From positions 1,201,001-1,265,000 of the forward strand of contig NZ_CP050699.1 of the NCBI RefSeq assembly GCF_005116675.2: a DNA stretch of 64,000 bases, given 5' to 3'. Below are positions 7,715-16,967 of this stretch, piece after piece; the stretch's first letter is position 1, and the number at the start of each line of letters is the position of its first letter. The notes below the pieces were generated by a model, which was given only the letters and a program-made list of their open reading frames with translations, ran no database searches and had not been told where the DNA came from. The translations under genes and the position numbers were made by a program. This DNA is from Desulfosediminicola ganghwensis. Its GTDB lineage: Bacteria; Desulfobacterota; Desulfobulbia; Desulfobulbales; Desulfocapsaceae.

Positions 7715-10700
7715 TGACTATCGATATTACTGGTATCAGCAACGAAAACGAGTTCTATACCCATCACTATCTCTCGGCAATTTTAGAGAATGACCTGAAA
7801 TCGGTCTTTGCAGGGTGGAAGCAAAGAGAAGAGGAAGAAGCGATTAAGCAGCCCTACAAACAGCTGCAGTCTCTTCGTCAGCCCTATTTTTCCATGCGCG
7901 CCAGCCTGGCGAAGGTAAAAAGAACCGCAGACAGGCTTACCGTGCAGCGCGAGTTTATAGCAGCTTTGCTGGATGCTTTGGGCTATCGGTTTGAGCCGCA
8001 GTTTGCCGATACCGAAAACGGTGCCATTCTGCCGTTGATAGGCGGGGTAAAAAGAGCGGATGGTTCTCCCGAGCTATGGATTGTCGAGGCTGTGGATATT
8101 CACGGTGAAGAACTTGACCCGTTTGAGCTTTCTTTTTTCCCTGAGCAGTATCCGGCCACAACAGAAGACAAAGATCGGATCGAAGACCTTCTTGAAGAAG
8201 TGATTACCAAAGTAATCTTCAGTCGAAGCGAACCGCCTCGCTGGGTGATTCTGATAAGCTCTAGCCAGCTCCTGCTGCTGGATCGAACCAAATGGCATGA
8301 GAAGCGCATCCTGCGTTTTGACTTCCGCGAAATTCTTGATCGCAAGGAACCCTCCACCCTTCAGGCAATGGCTGCCCTGCTGCATCGTGAGTCAATTTGC
8401 CCGCAGGACGGTACGCCGCTGCTCGACACCCTTGATGAAAACTCCCATAAGCATGCCTTCGCAGTTTCTGAAGATCTGAAATATTCGCTGCGTGAGGCTA
8501 TCGAGTTGCTGGGCAATGAAGCGCTCTGGTACTTAAAAGAAACAAGAAAGGAAAAAGTTTTCGGGCTCGATCGTGCCAACCAGCTCAGCCGTGAATGTCT
8601 GCGCTATATGTACCGCATGCTTTTTCTCTTTTATATCGAGGCACGGCCTGAGCTTGGCTATCTGCCGACAGAGTCGGAGGAATACCGTAAAGGCTACAGC
8701 CTCGAGTCGCTGCGCGATCTCGAGATGGTACCGCTTACTACCGAGGAATCACGTAACGGCTATTACCTTTATGAGTCGATCGCAACACTCTTCAAGCTGC
8801 TCTACGATGGCTTTCAGCCCAAGCAGCTTGATATGTATGCTGATTCCATCCACCATACCTTTCGGATGGCCCCACTCAGATCGCATCTTTTCGATCCGGC
8901 CCAGACGAAGATCCTGAATAAGGTCAAATTCCGCAACCATGTTTGGCAGAGAATCATCGAGCTGATGTCGCTCTCCCGTCCCAAGAAAGGCAAAAAAAAT
9001 AGACGCGGCCGCATTTCCTATTCCCAGCTTGGCATCAACCAGCTGGGTGCAGTCTATGAAGCGCTGCTCTCCTATCAGGGGTTCTTTGCCGAGACCGATC
9101 TCTATGAGGTGAAAAAGGCGGGTGATACTCACGATGTACTTGCCACCGCCTATTTCGTACAGGCGGAGGATTTGGAGCAATACACGGAGGATGAGCGGGT
9201 CTTCAATAAGGACGGTAGCCTGATGGTCTACTCCAAAGGCACCTTCATCTACCGACTTGCCGGGCGAGACCGGGAAAAATCCGCTTCCTACTACACCCCA
9301 GAGGTGCTCACCCAATGTCTGGTGAAATATGCCTTAAAGGAGCTGCTCAAAGATAAAACCGCAGACGGTATCTTACAGATCACCGTCTGCGAGCCCGCCA
9401 TGGGCAGTGCGGCGTTTTTAAACGAGACGGTCAACCAGCTTTCCCGCGCCTATCTCGATCTTAAGCAAAAAGAACTCGGCACCACCATCCCCCATGAGGA
9501 GTACCCGCAGGAACTTCAGAAGGTGAAGATGTATATCGCCGACAATAATGTCTATGGCGTTGATCTGAACCCTGTGGCGGTGGAGCTGGCGGAAGTCTCC
9601 CTTTGGCTCAATACTATTTACAAAGGGGCTTATGTGCCCTGGTTTGGTACCCAGCTGGTCTGTGGTAATTCTCTGGTGGGCGCGCGACGGCAGGTCTATA
9701 GCTCAAACCTGCTGAAAAAACGACAGCGTGGCGACAATCTCTGGGTCGATGAAGTCCCCGAGCGGGTAATGCCGGGTGAGGAACGCCAGCCTGACACAGT
9801 CTACCATTTCCTGCTGCCGGATAAATCCATGGCCAACTATACCGATAAGGTGGTCAAACAGCTGGCAGGAGAGCAGATAAAAGCAATCAATGAATGGCGC
9901 AAGGAGTTTACCGAGCCGTTCCAGCAGTATGAAATCGACCAGCTGGAAAAACTCTCGGCAGAAGTAGATAAGCTCTATAAACGCCATGTACAGATGCAGC
10001 GGGATATCTGCCGCCGCACCACCGATCCGCTTAAAGTCTATGGCCAGAATGAGATCGATTCTGAGCTGCGATTAACCACCACCGAAGCAAAGGACCGGAT
10101 TTATAATCAGGAGGTGCTTGCCAAAGATGTACGCAACTCCAGCCCCTATCGTCGGTTGAAACTGGTGATGGATTATTGGTGTGCGCTGTGGTTTTGGCCT
10201 ATCGAAAAGGCGGATCTGTTGCCGAGCCGTGCCGAGTTTATGTTTGATATGAGCCTACTGCTTGAAGGGAATCTATTTGAGGCTGAGCAGACCGATGCTG
10301 GTGGGCAGATGCGGCTTTATCCGGATACCAGACCGAAACAGATGTCTATTAATCTGGTGGACGAGCTGGGTTATGTGAATGTGGATAAGCTGTGCCGGGA
10401 GAATGACAGGCTGGGATTGGTGCAGGAGCTGGCTGGGCGATATCGGTTTCATCATTGGGAGCTGCATTTTGCTTCGATGTTTGCTGATCGGGGTGGCTTT
10501 GATCTTATTCTGGGGAATCCACCGTGGTTAAAGGTGGAGTGGAATGAAGGTGGGGTGATGGGTGACAAGGATCCGCTTTCAGTATTGCGGAAACTGTCTG
10601 CCTCGAAAATGGCGGAAAAGCGGCAGGAGGTTATAGGGAAATATGGTTTGCTCAGTGGATATCTTGCTGGCTATGAAGAGTCATCGGCTACCCAGAATTT

Positions 10701-12447
10701 TCTGAATGGTTTTCAGAACTATCCACAATTGAAACGAATGCAGACCAATTTGTATAAATGTTTTCTACCACAGGCATGGGCAATTGGCGCAGGAAGAGGT
10801 GTGGCTGGATTTCTTCATCCAGAAGGGATTTATGATGATCCGAAAGGAGGAAGTTTTCGACAGGAGGTATACCAGAGACTTCGGTATCACTTTCAGTTCC
10901 AGAATGAACTAAGTCTTTTTGCAGAGGTGGACCATCATGCGAAATTTAGCGTGAACATCTTTACCAACACAGCAGATGAAGACAACCTTACTCTTGATGT
11001 CTCATTTGCTCATCTTGCCAATCTGTATATTCCCTCAACTGTAGACGCCTGTTTTGACTATCAAAGCCAAGCACCGGTTCCTGGCATAAAAGATAATGAA
11101 AATAAATGGAATATTGCAGGGCATCGTGAGCGGATCATTCATTGCTCAGAACAAGAGCTGGAACTTTTTGCTAAACTTTATGACTCTGAGGGAACACAAG
11201 CTCTACAGGCTCGTCTTCCTGCCGTGCACTCAAACCAGATTGTTGAGGTTTTGAGAAAGTTTGCTGCTCAACCAAAAAGATTAGGAGATCTGCAGGGGGG
11301 GTATTACTCAACTGAAATGTGGCATGAAACGAATGCCCAAAAAGACGGTACGATCAGTCGACATACTAGCTTTCCGGAGGATGCCACACAGTGGATTCTG
11401 TCTGGGCCACATTTTTTTGTCGGGAACCCGTTCAATAAAACGCCAAGGGCTGAATGCACACAGAACTCTCATTACGATATTTTAGATTTAACAACGTTAC
11501 CCGATGATTATCTGCCAAGAACCAATTATGTGCCTGATTGTGATGCAGCTGAGTATCGAAGGCGGACGCATAAATTTCAAAAATCAGAGCTCCCTGTAAC
11601 TGATTTTTATCGGCTTTGTTGCAGAAGGCAACTTAGTCAGTCGGGCGAGCGCACATTAATTTCATCTATATTTCCTAAAAAAACAGCACATATTCACCCC
11701 GTTATATCGTTAACTTTCAAGGATGAGAATGTGCTGGTTGAGTATGCAGTCTTGTGCTACTCACTGGTGTTCGACTTTTTTATCAAGACTACAGGTCGCA
11801 GTGATCTTTATGAATCAACTTTGCGACTGATGCCGTTATTACAAGAGTCATCAAGCTCTTTAGTGGTAAGGGGGCTTGGTCTTTCTTGTTTGAATTCACA
11901 TTACGAAGAGCTTTGGCAAAATTCTTGGAGGGCCGGATACAAATCCGACTGTTGGGCTAAAAACGACCCTCGCCTCCCCAACGCCTTTTTCACCGACCTC
12001 ACCCCTACCTGGAACCGCAACTGCGCCTTGCGCACGGACTACGCACGTCGCCAAGCCCTCGTCGAGATCGATGTCCTCACCGCTATGGCTTTGGACCTCA
12101 CCCTCGACGAACTCAAAACCATCTACCGCGTCCAGTTCCCGGTAATGCGCCAATACGAATCCGACACCTGGTACGACCGCAACGGCCGCATAGTCTTCAC
12201 CTGTTCCAAAGGCCTCCCCGGCGTAGGTTACCCCCGCAACAAAACTAAAACAGAACCCATAGGCTGGAATGATATAAAAGACATGCAATCCGGCACCGTT
12301 GAACGCACCATCATCGACGACACCCAACCCGGCGGCCCGAAAGAACGCACCATCGTCTACGAGGCCCCGTTTGACCGTTGTGACCGCGAAAAAGATTATG
12401 AGATTGTTTGGGCATCATTTGTAAAAAGATTAAAAACCTCCAAATAG
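7714..12447 (+). CDS. DrmMI/type IIG-like N6-adenine DNA methyltransferase
   Basis: This 1577-aa protein has a gamma-class adenine methylase core: SAM-binding motif I CEPAMGSAAFL (about 559-569), VYGVDLNPVAVELAEVSLW (about 613-631) and catalytic motif IV NPPW (about 935-938). About 550 residues precede the core. They could be a degenerate nuclease or specificity region, and I see no clear PD-(D/E)XK. The 600 residues after NPPW should hold target recognition. The gene is a composition mosaic: 7.7-10.5 kb is balanced, about 10.55-11.93 kb (the presumed recognition domain) is AT-richer, and about 11.94-12.33 kb uses mostly C-ending codons, which suggests domain exchange. In DISARM, the methylase marks self DNA. 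It overlaps the SNF2 gene by one base; 32 bases separate it from the next gene. A stand-alone type IIG enzyme is the alternative. Confidence 0.85.
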   Translation: MTIDITGISNENEFYTHHYLSAILENDLKSVFAGWKQREEEEAIKQPYKQLQSLRQPYFSMRASLAKVKRTADRLTVQREFIAALLDALGYRFEPQFADTENGAILPLIGGVKRADGSPELWIVEAVDIHGEELDPFELSFFPEQYPATTEDKDRIEDLLEEVITKVIFSRSEPPRWVILISSSQLLLLDRTKWHEKRILRFDFREILDRKEPSTLQAMAALLHRESICPQDGTPLLDTLDENSHKHAFAVSEDLKYSLREAIELLGNEALWYLKETRKEKVFGLDRANQLSRECLRYMYRMLFLFYIEARPELGYLPTESEEYRKGYSLESLRDLEMVPLTTEESRNGYYLYESIATLFKLLYDGFQPKQLDMYADSIHHTFRMAPLRSHLFDPAQTKILNKVKFRNHVWQRIIELMSLSRPKKGKKNRRGRISYSQLGINQLGAVYEALLSYQGFFAETDLYEVKKAGDTHDVLATAYFVQAEDLEQYTEDERVFNKDGSLMVYSKGTFIYRLAGRDREKSASYYTPEVLTQCLVKYALKELLKDKTADGILQITVCEPAMGSAAFLNETVNQLSRAYLDLKQKELGTTIPHEEYPQELQKVKMYIADNNVYGVDLNPVAVELAEVSLWLNTIYKGAYVPWFGTQLVCGNSLVGARRQVYSSNLLKKRQRGDNLWVDEVPERVMPGEERQPDTVYHFLLPDKSMANYTDKVVKQLAGEQIKAINEWRKEFTEPFQQYEIDQLEKLSAEVDKLYKRHVQMQRDICRRTTDPLKVYGQNEIDSELRLTTTEAKDRIYNQEVLAKDVRNSSPYRRLKLVMDYWCALWFWPIEKADLLPSRAEFMFDMSLLLEGNLFEAEQTDAGGQMRLYPDTRPKQMSINLVDELGYVNVDKLCRENDRLGLVQELAGRYRFHHWELHFASMFADRGGFDLILGNPPWLKVEWNEGGVMGDKDPLSVLRKLSASKMAEKRQEVIGKYGLLSGYLAGYEESSATQNFLNGFQNYPQLKRMQTNLYKCFLPQAWAIGAGRGVAGFLHPEGIYDDPKGGSFRQEVYQRLRYHFQFQNELSLFAEVDHHAKFSVNIFTNTADEDNLTLDVSFAHLANLYIPSTVDACFDYQSQAPVPGIKDNENKWNIAGHRERIIHCSEQELELFAKLYDSEGTQALQARLPAVHSNQIVEVLRKFAAQPKRLGDLQGGYYSTEMWHETNAQKDGTISRHTSFPEDATQWILSGPHFFVGNPFNKTPRAECTQNSHYDILDLTTLPDDYLPRTNYVPDCDAAEYRRRTHKFQKSELPVTDFYRLCCRRQLSQSGERTLISSIFPKKTAHIHPVISLTFKDENVLVEYAVLCYSLVFDFFIKTTGRSDLYESTLRLMPLLQESSSSLVVRGLGLSCLNSHYEELWQNSWRAGYKSDCWAKNDPRLPNAFFTDLTPTWNRNCALRTDYARRQALVEIDVLTAMALDLTLDELKTIYRVQFPVMRQYESDTWYDRNGRIVFTCSKGLPGVGYPRNKTKTEPIGWNDIKDMQSGTVERTIIDDTQPGGPKERTIVYEAPFDRCDREKDYEIVWASFVKRLKTSK

Positions 12448-12479
12448 TATTGAAATGAATGAGTATTGATTAGGGCGAT

Positions 12480-13382
12480 ATGTCAAAAAAATCAGCTGAG
12501 AAACCACAATTACCAAAATTTTCGCAATGGTTGAATGTAGACCCCACTGTGAATGGAAAGAAATATCTACATGTTTTGCTGACTGAACTATCTGGTGTTC
12601 CGGATGAGTTTTGGCAGGAGCTTGTGGCATATATCGACCATGCGCATCAGGGAGCGAGAAACGTTTTACGGGCACCGCTTGGTGATAGTCTAAGCCCGGT
12701 TCATTATGGGAAGAAAATAGATCCCGCATTTGGGTACCCCCATAAATTTGACATTATTGCTTTGCAAGGTTTTTTTGGAGAGATTCTCACTGGAATTATT
12801 GCCGAACATATCGATTTATTGGATGACGTCGATTGGGAGGTACCAGTTTATCTGTTTCGAGCCCATACAACTGCATTTCAACAGTTAGAAGAAATAAAAA
12901 ATACAGGTGAATGGGGAAAGAGAATAATGGGGAGAACCGGCGATGATGGACTGGCTTTTGCCCGTGATGAAGAGGGCAACATTGTTAGCTGGATGGCTTG
13001 TGAAGCAAAATGCACAAGGGGACATAGTGCCGCATTGATTAATGACAACCATGAAAAGCTATCGAAATCTGCGGTTAAAAAACCTGTAGATTTGTTACGA
13101 ACTATAAAGGCATTAGAGGATTATGCCGATGATGATTATGCAAAAGAGTGGATAGACGCTTTACGAAAACTCTATTTTGAAAACGGTAGTGTGAAACGTT
13201 ATGATTTTAGCGTCTATGTATGTGGGAGAAAGCCTGTAAGAGAAACAACATGGATACCGACTGATAAACCTCACACGAGCTATGCAGCTAAGAGAAAACT
13301 CAATGCTGCAGAAATCCAGATCTTAGAGGTCGTAGATAAGATAAAACGAATTTACAAAAAACTGGGGGAGATCCATGACTGA
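12480..13382 (+). CDS. HamA/AbpA-like (DUF1837) predicted nuclease
   Basis: The 300-aa protein carries a probable PD-(D/E)XK site: E101 in GFFGEILTGI, D155/D156 in GRTGDDGLAF, and E175/K177 in ACEAKCTRGH. This arrangement, and the 3' overlap with a Ski2-like helicase, fit HamA (DUF1837) of Hachiman and AbpA of AbpAB. HamA is known as a DNA nuclease held in check by HamB. The C-terminus is helical and basic. It has no signal or membrane segment. Its 3' end overlaps the helicase start by 8 bases. Its codon use is AT-richer than the methylase before it, which suggests separate origin. The nuclease call is good. The HamA assignment is inference from motif and context. Confidence 0.7.
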   Translation: MSKKSAEKPQLPKFSQWLNVDPTVNGKKYLHVLLTELSGVPDEFWQELVAYIDHAHQGARNVLRAPLGDSLSPVHYGKKIDPAFGYPHKFDIIALQGFFGEILTGIIAEHIDLLDDVDWEVPVYLFRAHTTAFQQLEEIKNTGEWGKRIMGRTGDDGLAFARDEEGNIVSWMACEAKCTRGHSAALINDNHEKLSKSAVKKPVDLLRTIKALEDYADDDYAKEWIDALRKLYFENGSVKRYDFSVYVCGRKPVRETTWIPTDKPHTSYAAKRKLNAAEIQILEVVDKIKRIYKKLGEIHD

Positions 13383-16300
13383 TTTATCTCCAGAGCTTCT
13401 CGAATTGATTCATGCAAAAGGGGAACGGCTGGCCGGTGATAAGATGGCCAGGTCTATAGCTAGGCTCTATAGCCATCAAACACGATATCAGGAGAGTAGT
13501 GTTGGACTACTGTCCTGGAAAGCTGGTGAAGCAAAGCAAAGATTACAAGATGCAGAACAGTTGTTGGAGGCAGGATTACTCTTAAGAGAAACCGACCAGA
13601 ACCAAAGTAAAAGGTATTTACGCAGAGCTGCTGAAATTTATGAGTGGTTGGGGGGAGTACAGGAAAATCCATCCGACGTAAATCTATACTTTTTTGCAGC
13701 TGCTTCATATCAGTTAGCAGGGTACTCGGCTAGAGCGCTTGGAGTTCTGAGTAAGGACCAGAGTAGAGGTGGGTATTCCAGAGCAATTTTTTATTTTTTA
13801 AAGGGTGATTATAAGAATCTTCAAAAAACAGTAATACTGGGTGTAAGGAATTTACAAGAGGCAGCAGAGCAGGCAGAAGATGTACAACTGAAATACGGTA
13901 TTGATCTATCAATTGATGTTTTGAGGTGCTTTGGCATTTTCTGTTCCTGGCTTAGATGGGGTGAAGAAGATCGTATTGAACGGATTTTCGACGATATAGC
14001 GAGAATAAGTAAAGCTATGTTGTATGGTGATGATACGCATTCATGGCTGCTTGCAAGACTAATTCATATTATTTTTAGAGATAATCATGAAAAATCACTC
14101 AGAAGATCGGTGCAGGTACTGATTGGTACCGTAAATGAAACAGGACAAAAGGCGTTTGAAAGGTATGTCCAGAGATCGTTCAACTCAAATACAACCATAA
14201 CTTGGCCGTCACAGTTAGCTGGTATTCAAGAGTTGTCAGCCAAAAATTCATTCGCACTATGCACTCCAACTGGATCTGGGAAGACAAGGATCGCCGAACT
14301 GGCAATACTTCAAAGTCTCTTTTCAACGAAATTTACTAGTCTTAGCGATACATCACCCATAGTTCTGTATCTCGTCCCTTCTCGCGCTCTTGCAATGGAG
14401 GTTGAAGCTACTATTGCCGATGTATTTAGAAGAGTTGGAATCGCTGATGTTTCTGTTTCATCAATGTATGGGGGAAATGATTGGGGCCCTTCTGATGCGT
14501 CAACAAATATTGAAAACTCCTGTGTATTGATCTCGACCCATGAAAAGGCTGAGGCATTGTTGAGGTTCTTGGGCTCTGGGATTGTTCAACGAATATGTTG
14601 TTTGATCGTTGATGAAGCCCACACCGTTGCGTTTGATGATAATATTGAAACGTTGAAAACGTCGAAAAATCGATCGCTCCACCTTGAGTCACTTGTCGGG
14701 AGAATATTTTCGTTAGTTGATCGTGACAAACTGCGTGTAGTTGCCTTATCTGCCGTTGCATCCAATGCAAAAGCAAACCTTGCCCAGTGGGTAACGGGAG
14801 AAAAAGAGAGTGCTGCGATTGCCACCCGATACCGTAGTACCCGACAATTAGTTGGTCGATTACTGTGCAACAGTAATGGTCGGACGAAAATCGAGTATGA
14901 CATGTTGGATGGCCAAAGGCTTGTTGTGCAAGGAAGTTCTGAGGAAGAACGGCCATATATTGTCAATCCATTCCCCCAACATCCCCCTACTGGAAATGCA
15001 TTTGCAGCGAGTGCAAGTTTAGAGGTGAAGATGCGTGCACACCTGTTGTGGAGTGCTATGCATCTTGCAGCAAAGAAAGAAGAGGGTGATAGCTTTCATG
15101 CTGTACTCGTATCAATAACAGCTAATCCTGAGCATTATGCAAAATCGTTTTTAGACTTATTGAGCAGGGACTGGAAAGATGTTGATAAACCAATATTTTT
15201 TCTCCAACCAGAAGAAGGGAAAAAGAAAAAATTATACGAAGACTGTTTAGCAACATGTGCAGATTGTTTTGGTGAAACATCCAGGGAGTATAAGCTGTTA
15301 ACTTATGGAGTGGTATTGCATCATGGCAAAATGCCTTCCGTAATGTCGAATATGCTTATTAAGCTCATTCAAAAAAAGATAATAAATATCGTTGTAGCTA
15401 CTTCGACTATATCAGAAGGTGTTAATTTACCTTTTGAGACAGTACTCTTGCCAACCCTTCATCGTTATCCTGGTACGCTTTCTGTAAAAGAATTTGCAAA
15501 TTTAATCGGTCGAGCAGGTAGGCCGGGAACATCTATTGAGGGAAGGTGTTTAGTCCTATTCAACCCGTCATCTAGCAGCGTATCACATTTTCGAAGTTTA
15601 GAGGCATATGAAGAGTGTGTTGAAGAACTCGTTGGCTCAGTAGGCGAATTAGATGATTCTGATGAAGATACAAAGTATGGGCCACTTGCAGAGCTGATCA
15701 GATATATTTGGGAGCAATGGAAACTGCTAAGTAAATCTGGAGAGGTGGATTTGTTCTTTGAATGGCTCGAAACCGCAGTTTTTGAGAATGATGCTCCAGA
15801 AACTGAGAATTATGCCCTGTTGGCTTTAGATTCATTTGATGAGTTTTTACTTGCTGCTATATGCGAGCATGAAAATGATGATATGGATGAGGATCTTGAA
15901 ACTCATCTTGCAGATTTATGGAAGCAGACTTTTTCATATTACTCAACCTCATTTAATGATGTTTTTCAGGAATGCGTGACCGTCAGAGGTAAGGCCATTG
16001 TAGAGAATGTTTATCCTGACCCTAAAGAGCGTAGATGGTTATATAACACATCATTACCCCCTCGAGATGGTAAAATAATTCTTAAAAAGCTTGATGATAT
16101 TATAAAATTACTAGAATCTGCAAAAGATTATGTTGAATGGGATTCGGAGGAAAGGATCTCTTTCTTTCTTGCTTTAATGGATGAAGTTCGGGAAATACCG
16201 TCTTTTCACTTTGAAGACGCAGGGAACTTTACACGTGCTGATGTGCTTGGATGGTGGATGAAAGGGTATGGGCACACTCTTAATAGGCAACCGGCGGTTG

Positions 16301-16893
16301 CTAGTATCTCTCGTTGGTATAAATATGGCTCTGTAAACTTCGCGTATTTATTCAATTGGGGCGTTGGGTCTATTGTCGGCACTTTACTTGGTGATGTCGA
16401 TTCAGATAACGGAACCCTACAACGTTGGGAGAATGCTGGTTATCCTTGGGCTGTTTTATGGATTAAAGATATGATTTCCTGGGGGGTGCTTGATCCTGTC
16501 GCGGCTTGGTTGATGAACGAAAGAAGAGTAATAACCAGGGATGATGCAATAGAGGAAGCACAGAAATATTGGGATGAACATGAATCGAACATTGATGATT
16601 CGCTTCTGGATCCTCGTTTAATTAGGAAGTGGTTTATTTCAGAGAAAAAAGAAAAGAAAAAAATCAGAAAGAAAAGGACAGGTATTCCTATAGAACAGAT
16701 AGTAAAAATAGATTTGTTGCCTAATGATAAATGGAGAGTTCTGCCGATCGTTGTTGGGGATAAAATCCTATGGAATGATTCAGCTTGCTATCCCCTAGTT
16801 AAGTCAGATATCCCGGCAGATTGGGAGAAAATTGCTAAACGGGAATTTATTTTGAATGTTAAGAAACGGCAAATATCTGTTCTCAAGAAGTAA
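13375..16893 (+). CDS. HamB/AbpB-like Ski2-type SF2 helicase
   Basis: The 1172-aa protein starts at ATG 13375 after a GGGGGAG ribosome site. An N-terminal all-helical region (1-280, TPR-like feel) precedes a Ski2-type helicase core: Walker A TPTGSGKTRIAE (about 298-309), DEAH in IVDEAHTV (about 412), motif III LSAVAS, motif V TSTISEGVNLPFE (about 677) and motif VI LIGRAGRPG (about 709). The C-terminal 400 residues are acidic and then Lys-rich. In Hachiman the helicase surveys DNA and releases HamA when it meets damaged or phage DNA. The pair here has the same gene order and overlap. A 74-base gap follows. The helicase class is certain and the HamB role is likely. Confidence 0.78.
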   Translation: MTDLSPELLELIHAKGERLAGDKMARSIARLYSHQTRYQESSVGLLSWKAGEAKQRLQDAEQLLEAGLLLRETDQNQSKRYLRRAAEIYEWLGGVQENPSDVNLYFFAAASYQLAGYSARALGVLSKDQSRGGYSRAIFYFLKGDYKNLQKTVILGVRNLQEAAEQAEDVQLKYGIDLSIDVLRCFGIFCSWLRWGEEDRIERIFDDIARISKAMLYGDDTHSWLLARLIHIIFRDNHEKSLRRSVQVLIGTVNETGQKAFERYVQRSFNSNTTITWPSQLAGIQELSAKNSFALCTPTGSGKTRIAELAILQSLFSTKFTSLSDTSPIVLYLVPSRALAMEVEATIADVFRRVGIADVSVSSMYGGNDWGPSDASTNIENSCVLISTHEKAEALLRFLGSGIVQRICCLIVDEAHTVAFDDNIETLKTSKNRSLHLESLVGRIFSLVDRDKLRVVALSAVASNAKANLAQWVTGEKESAAIATRYRSTRQLVGRLLCNSNGRTKIEYDMLDGQRLVVQGSSEEERPYIVNPFPQHPPTGNAFAASASLEVKMRAHLLWSAMHLAAKKEEGDSFHAVLVSITANPEHYAKSFLDLLSRDWKDVDKPIFFLQPEEGKKKKLYEDCLATCADCFGETSREYKLLTYGVVLHHGKMPSVMSNMLIKLIQKKIINIVVATSTISEGVNLPFETVLLPTLHRYPGTLSVKEFANLIGRAGRPGTSIEGRCLVLFNPSSSSVSHFRSLEAYEECVEELVGSVGELDDSDEDTKYGPLAELIRYIWEQWKLLSKSGEVDLFFEWLETAVFENDAPETENYALLALDSFDEFLLAAICEHENDDMDEDLETHLADLWKQTFSYYSTSFNDVFQECVTVRGKAIVENVYPDPKERRWLYNTSLPPRDGKIILKKLDDIIKLLESAKDYVEWDSEERISFFLALMDEVREIPSFHFEDAGNFTRADVLGWWMKGYGHTLNRQPAVASISRWYKYGSVNFAYLFNWGVGSIVGTLLGDVDSDNGTLQRWENAGYPWAVLWIKDMISWGVLDPVAAWLMNERRVITRDDAIEEAQKYWDEHESNIDDSLLDPRLIRKWFISEKKEKKKIRKKRTGIPIEQIVKIDLLPNDKWRVLPIVVGDKILWNDSACYPLVKSDIPADWEKIAKREFILNVKKRQISVLKK

Positions 16894-16967
16894 ATAAATA
16901 TCAATGCACTGTTATCGAACTGCCTGCATGAGTCGATTGCAAAGATGGTAAAAGGAAGAGTAAACAT

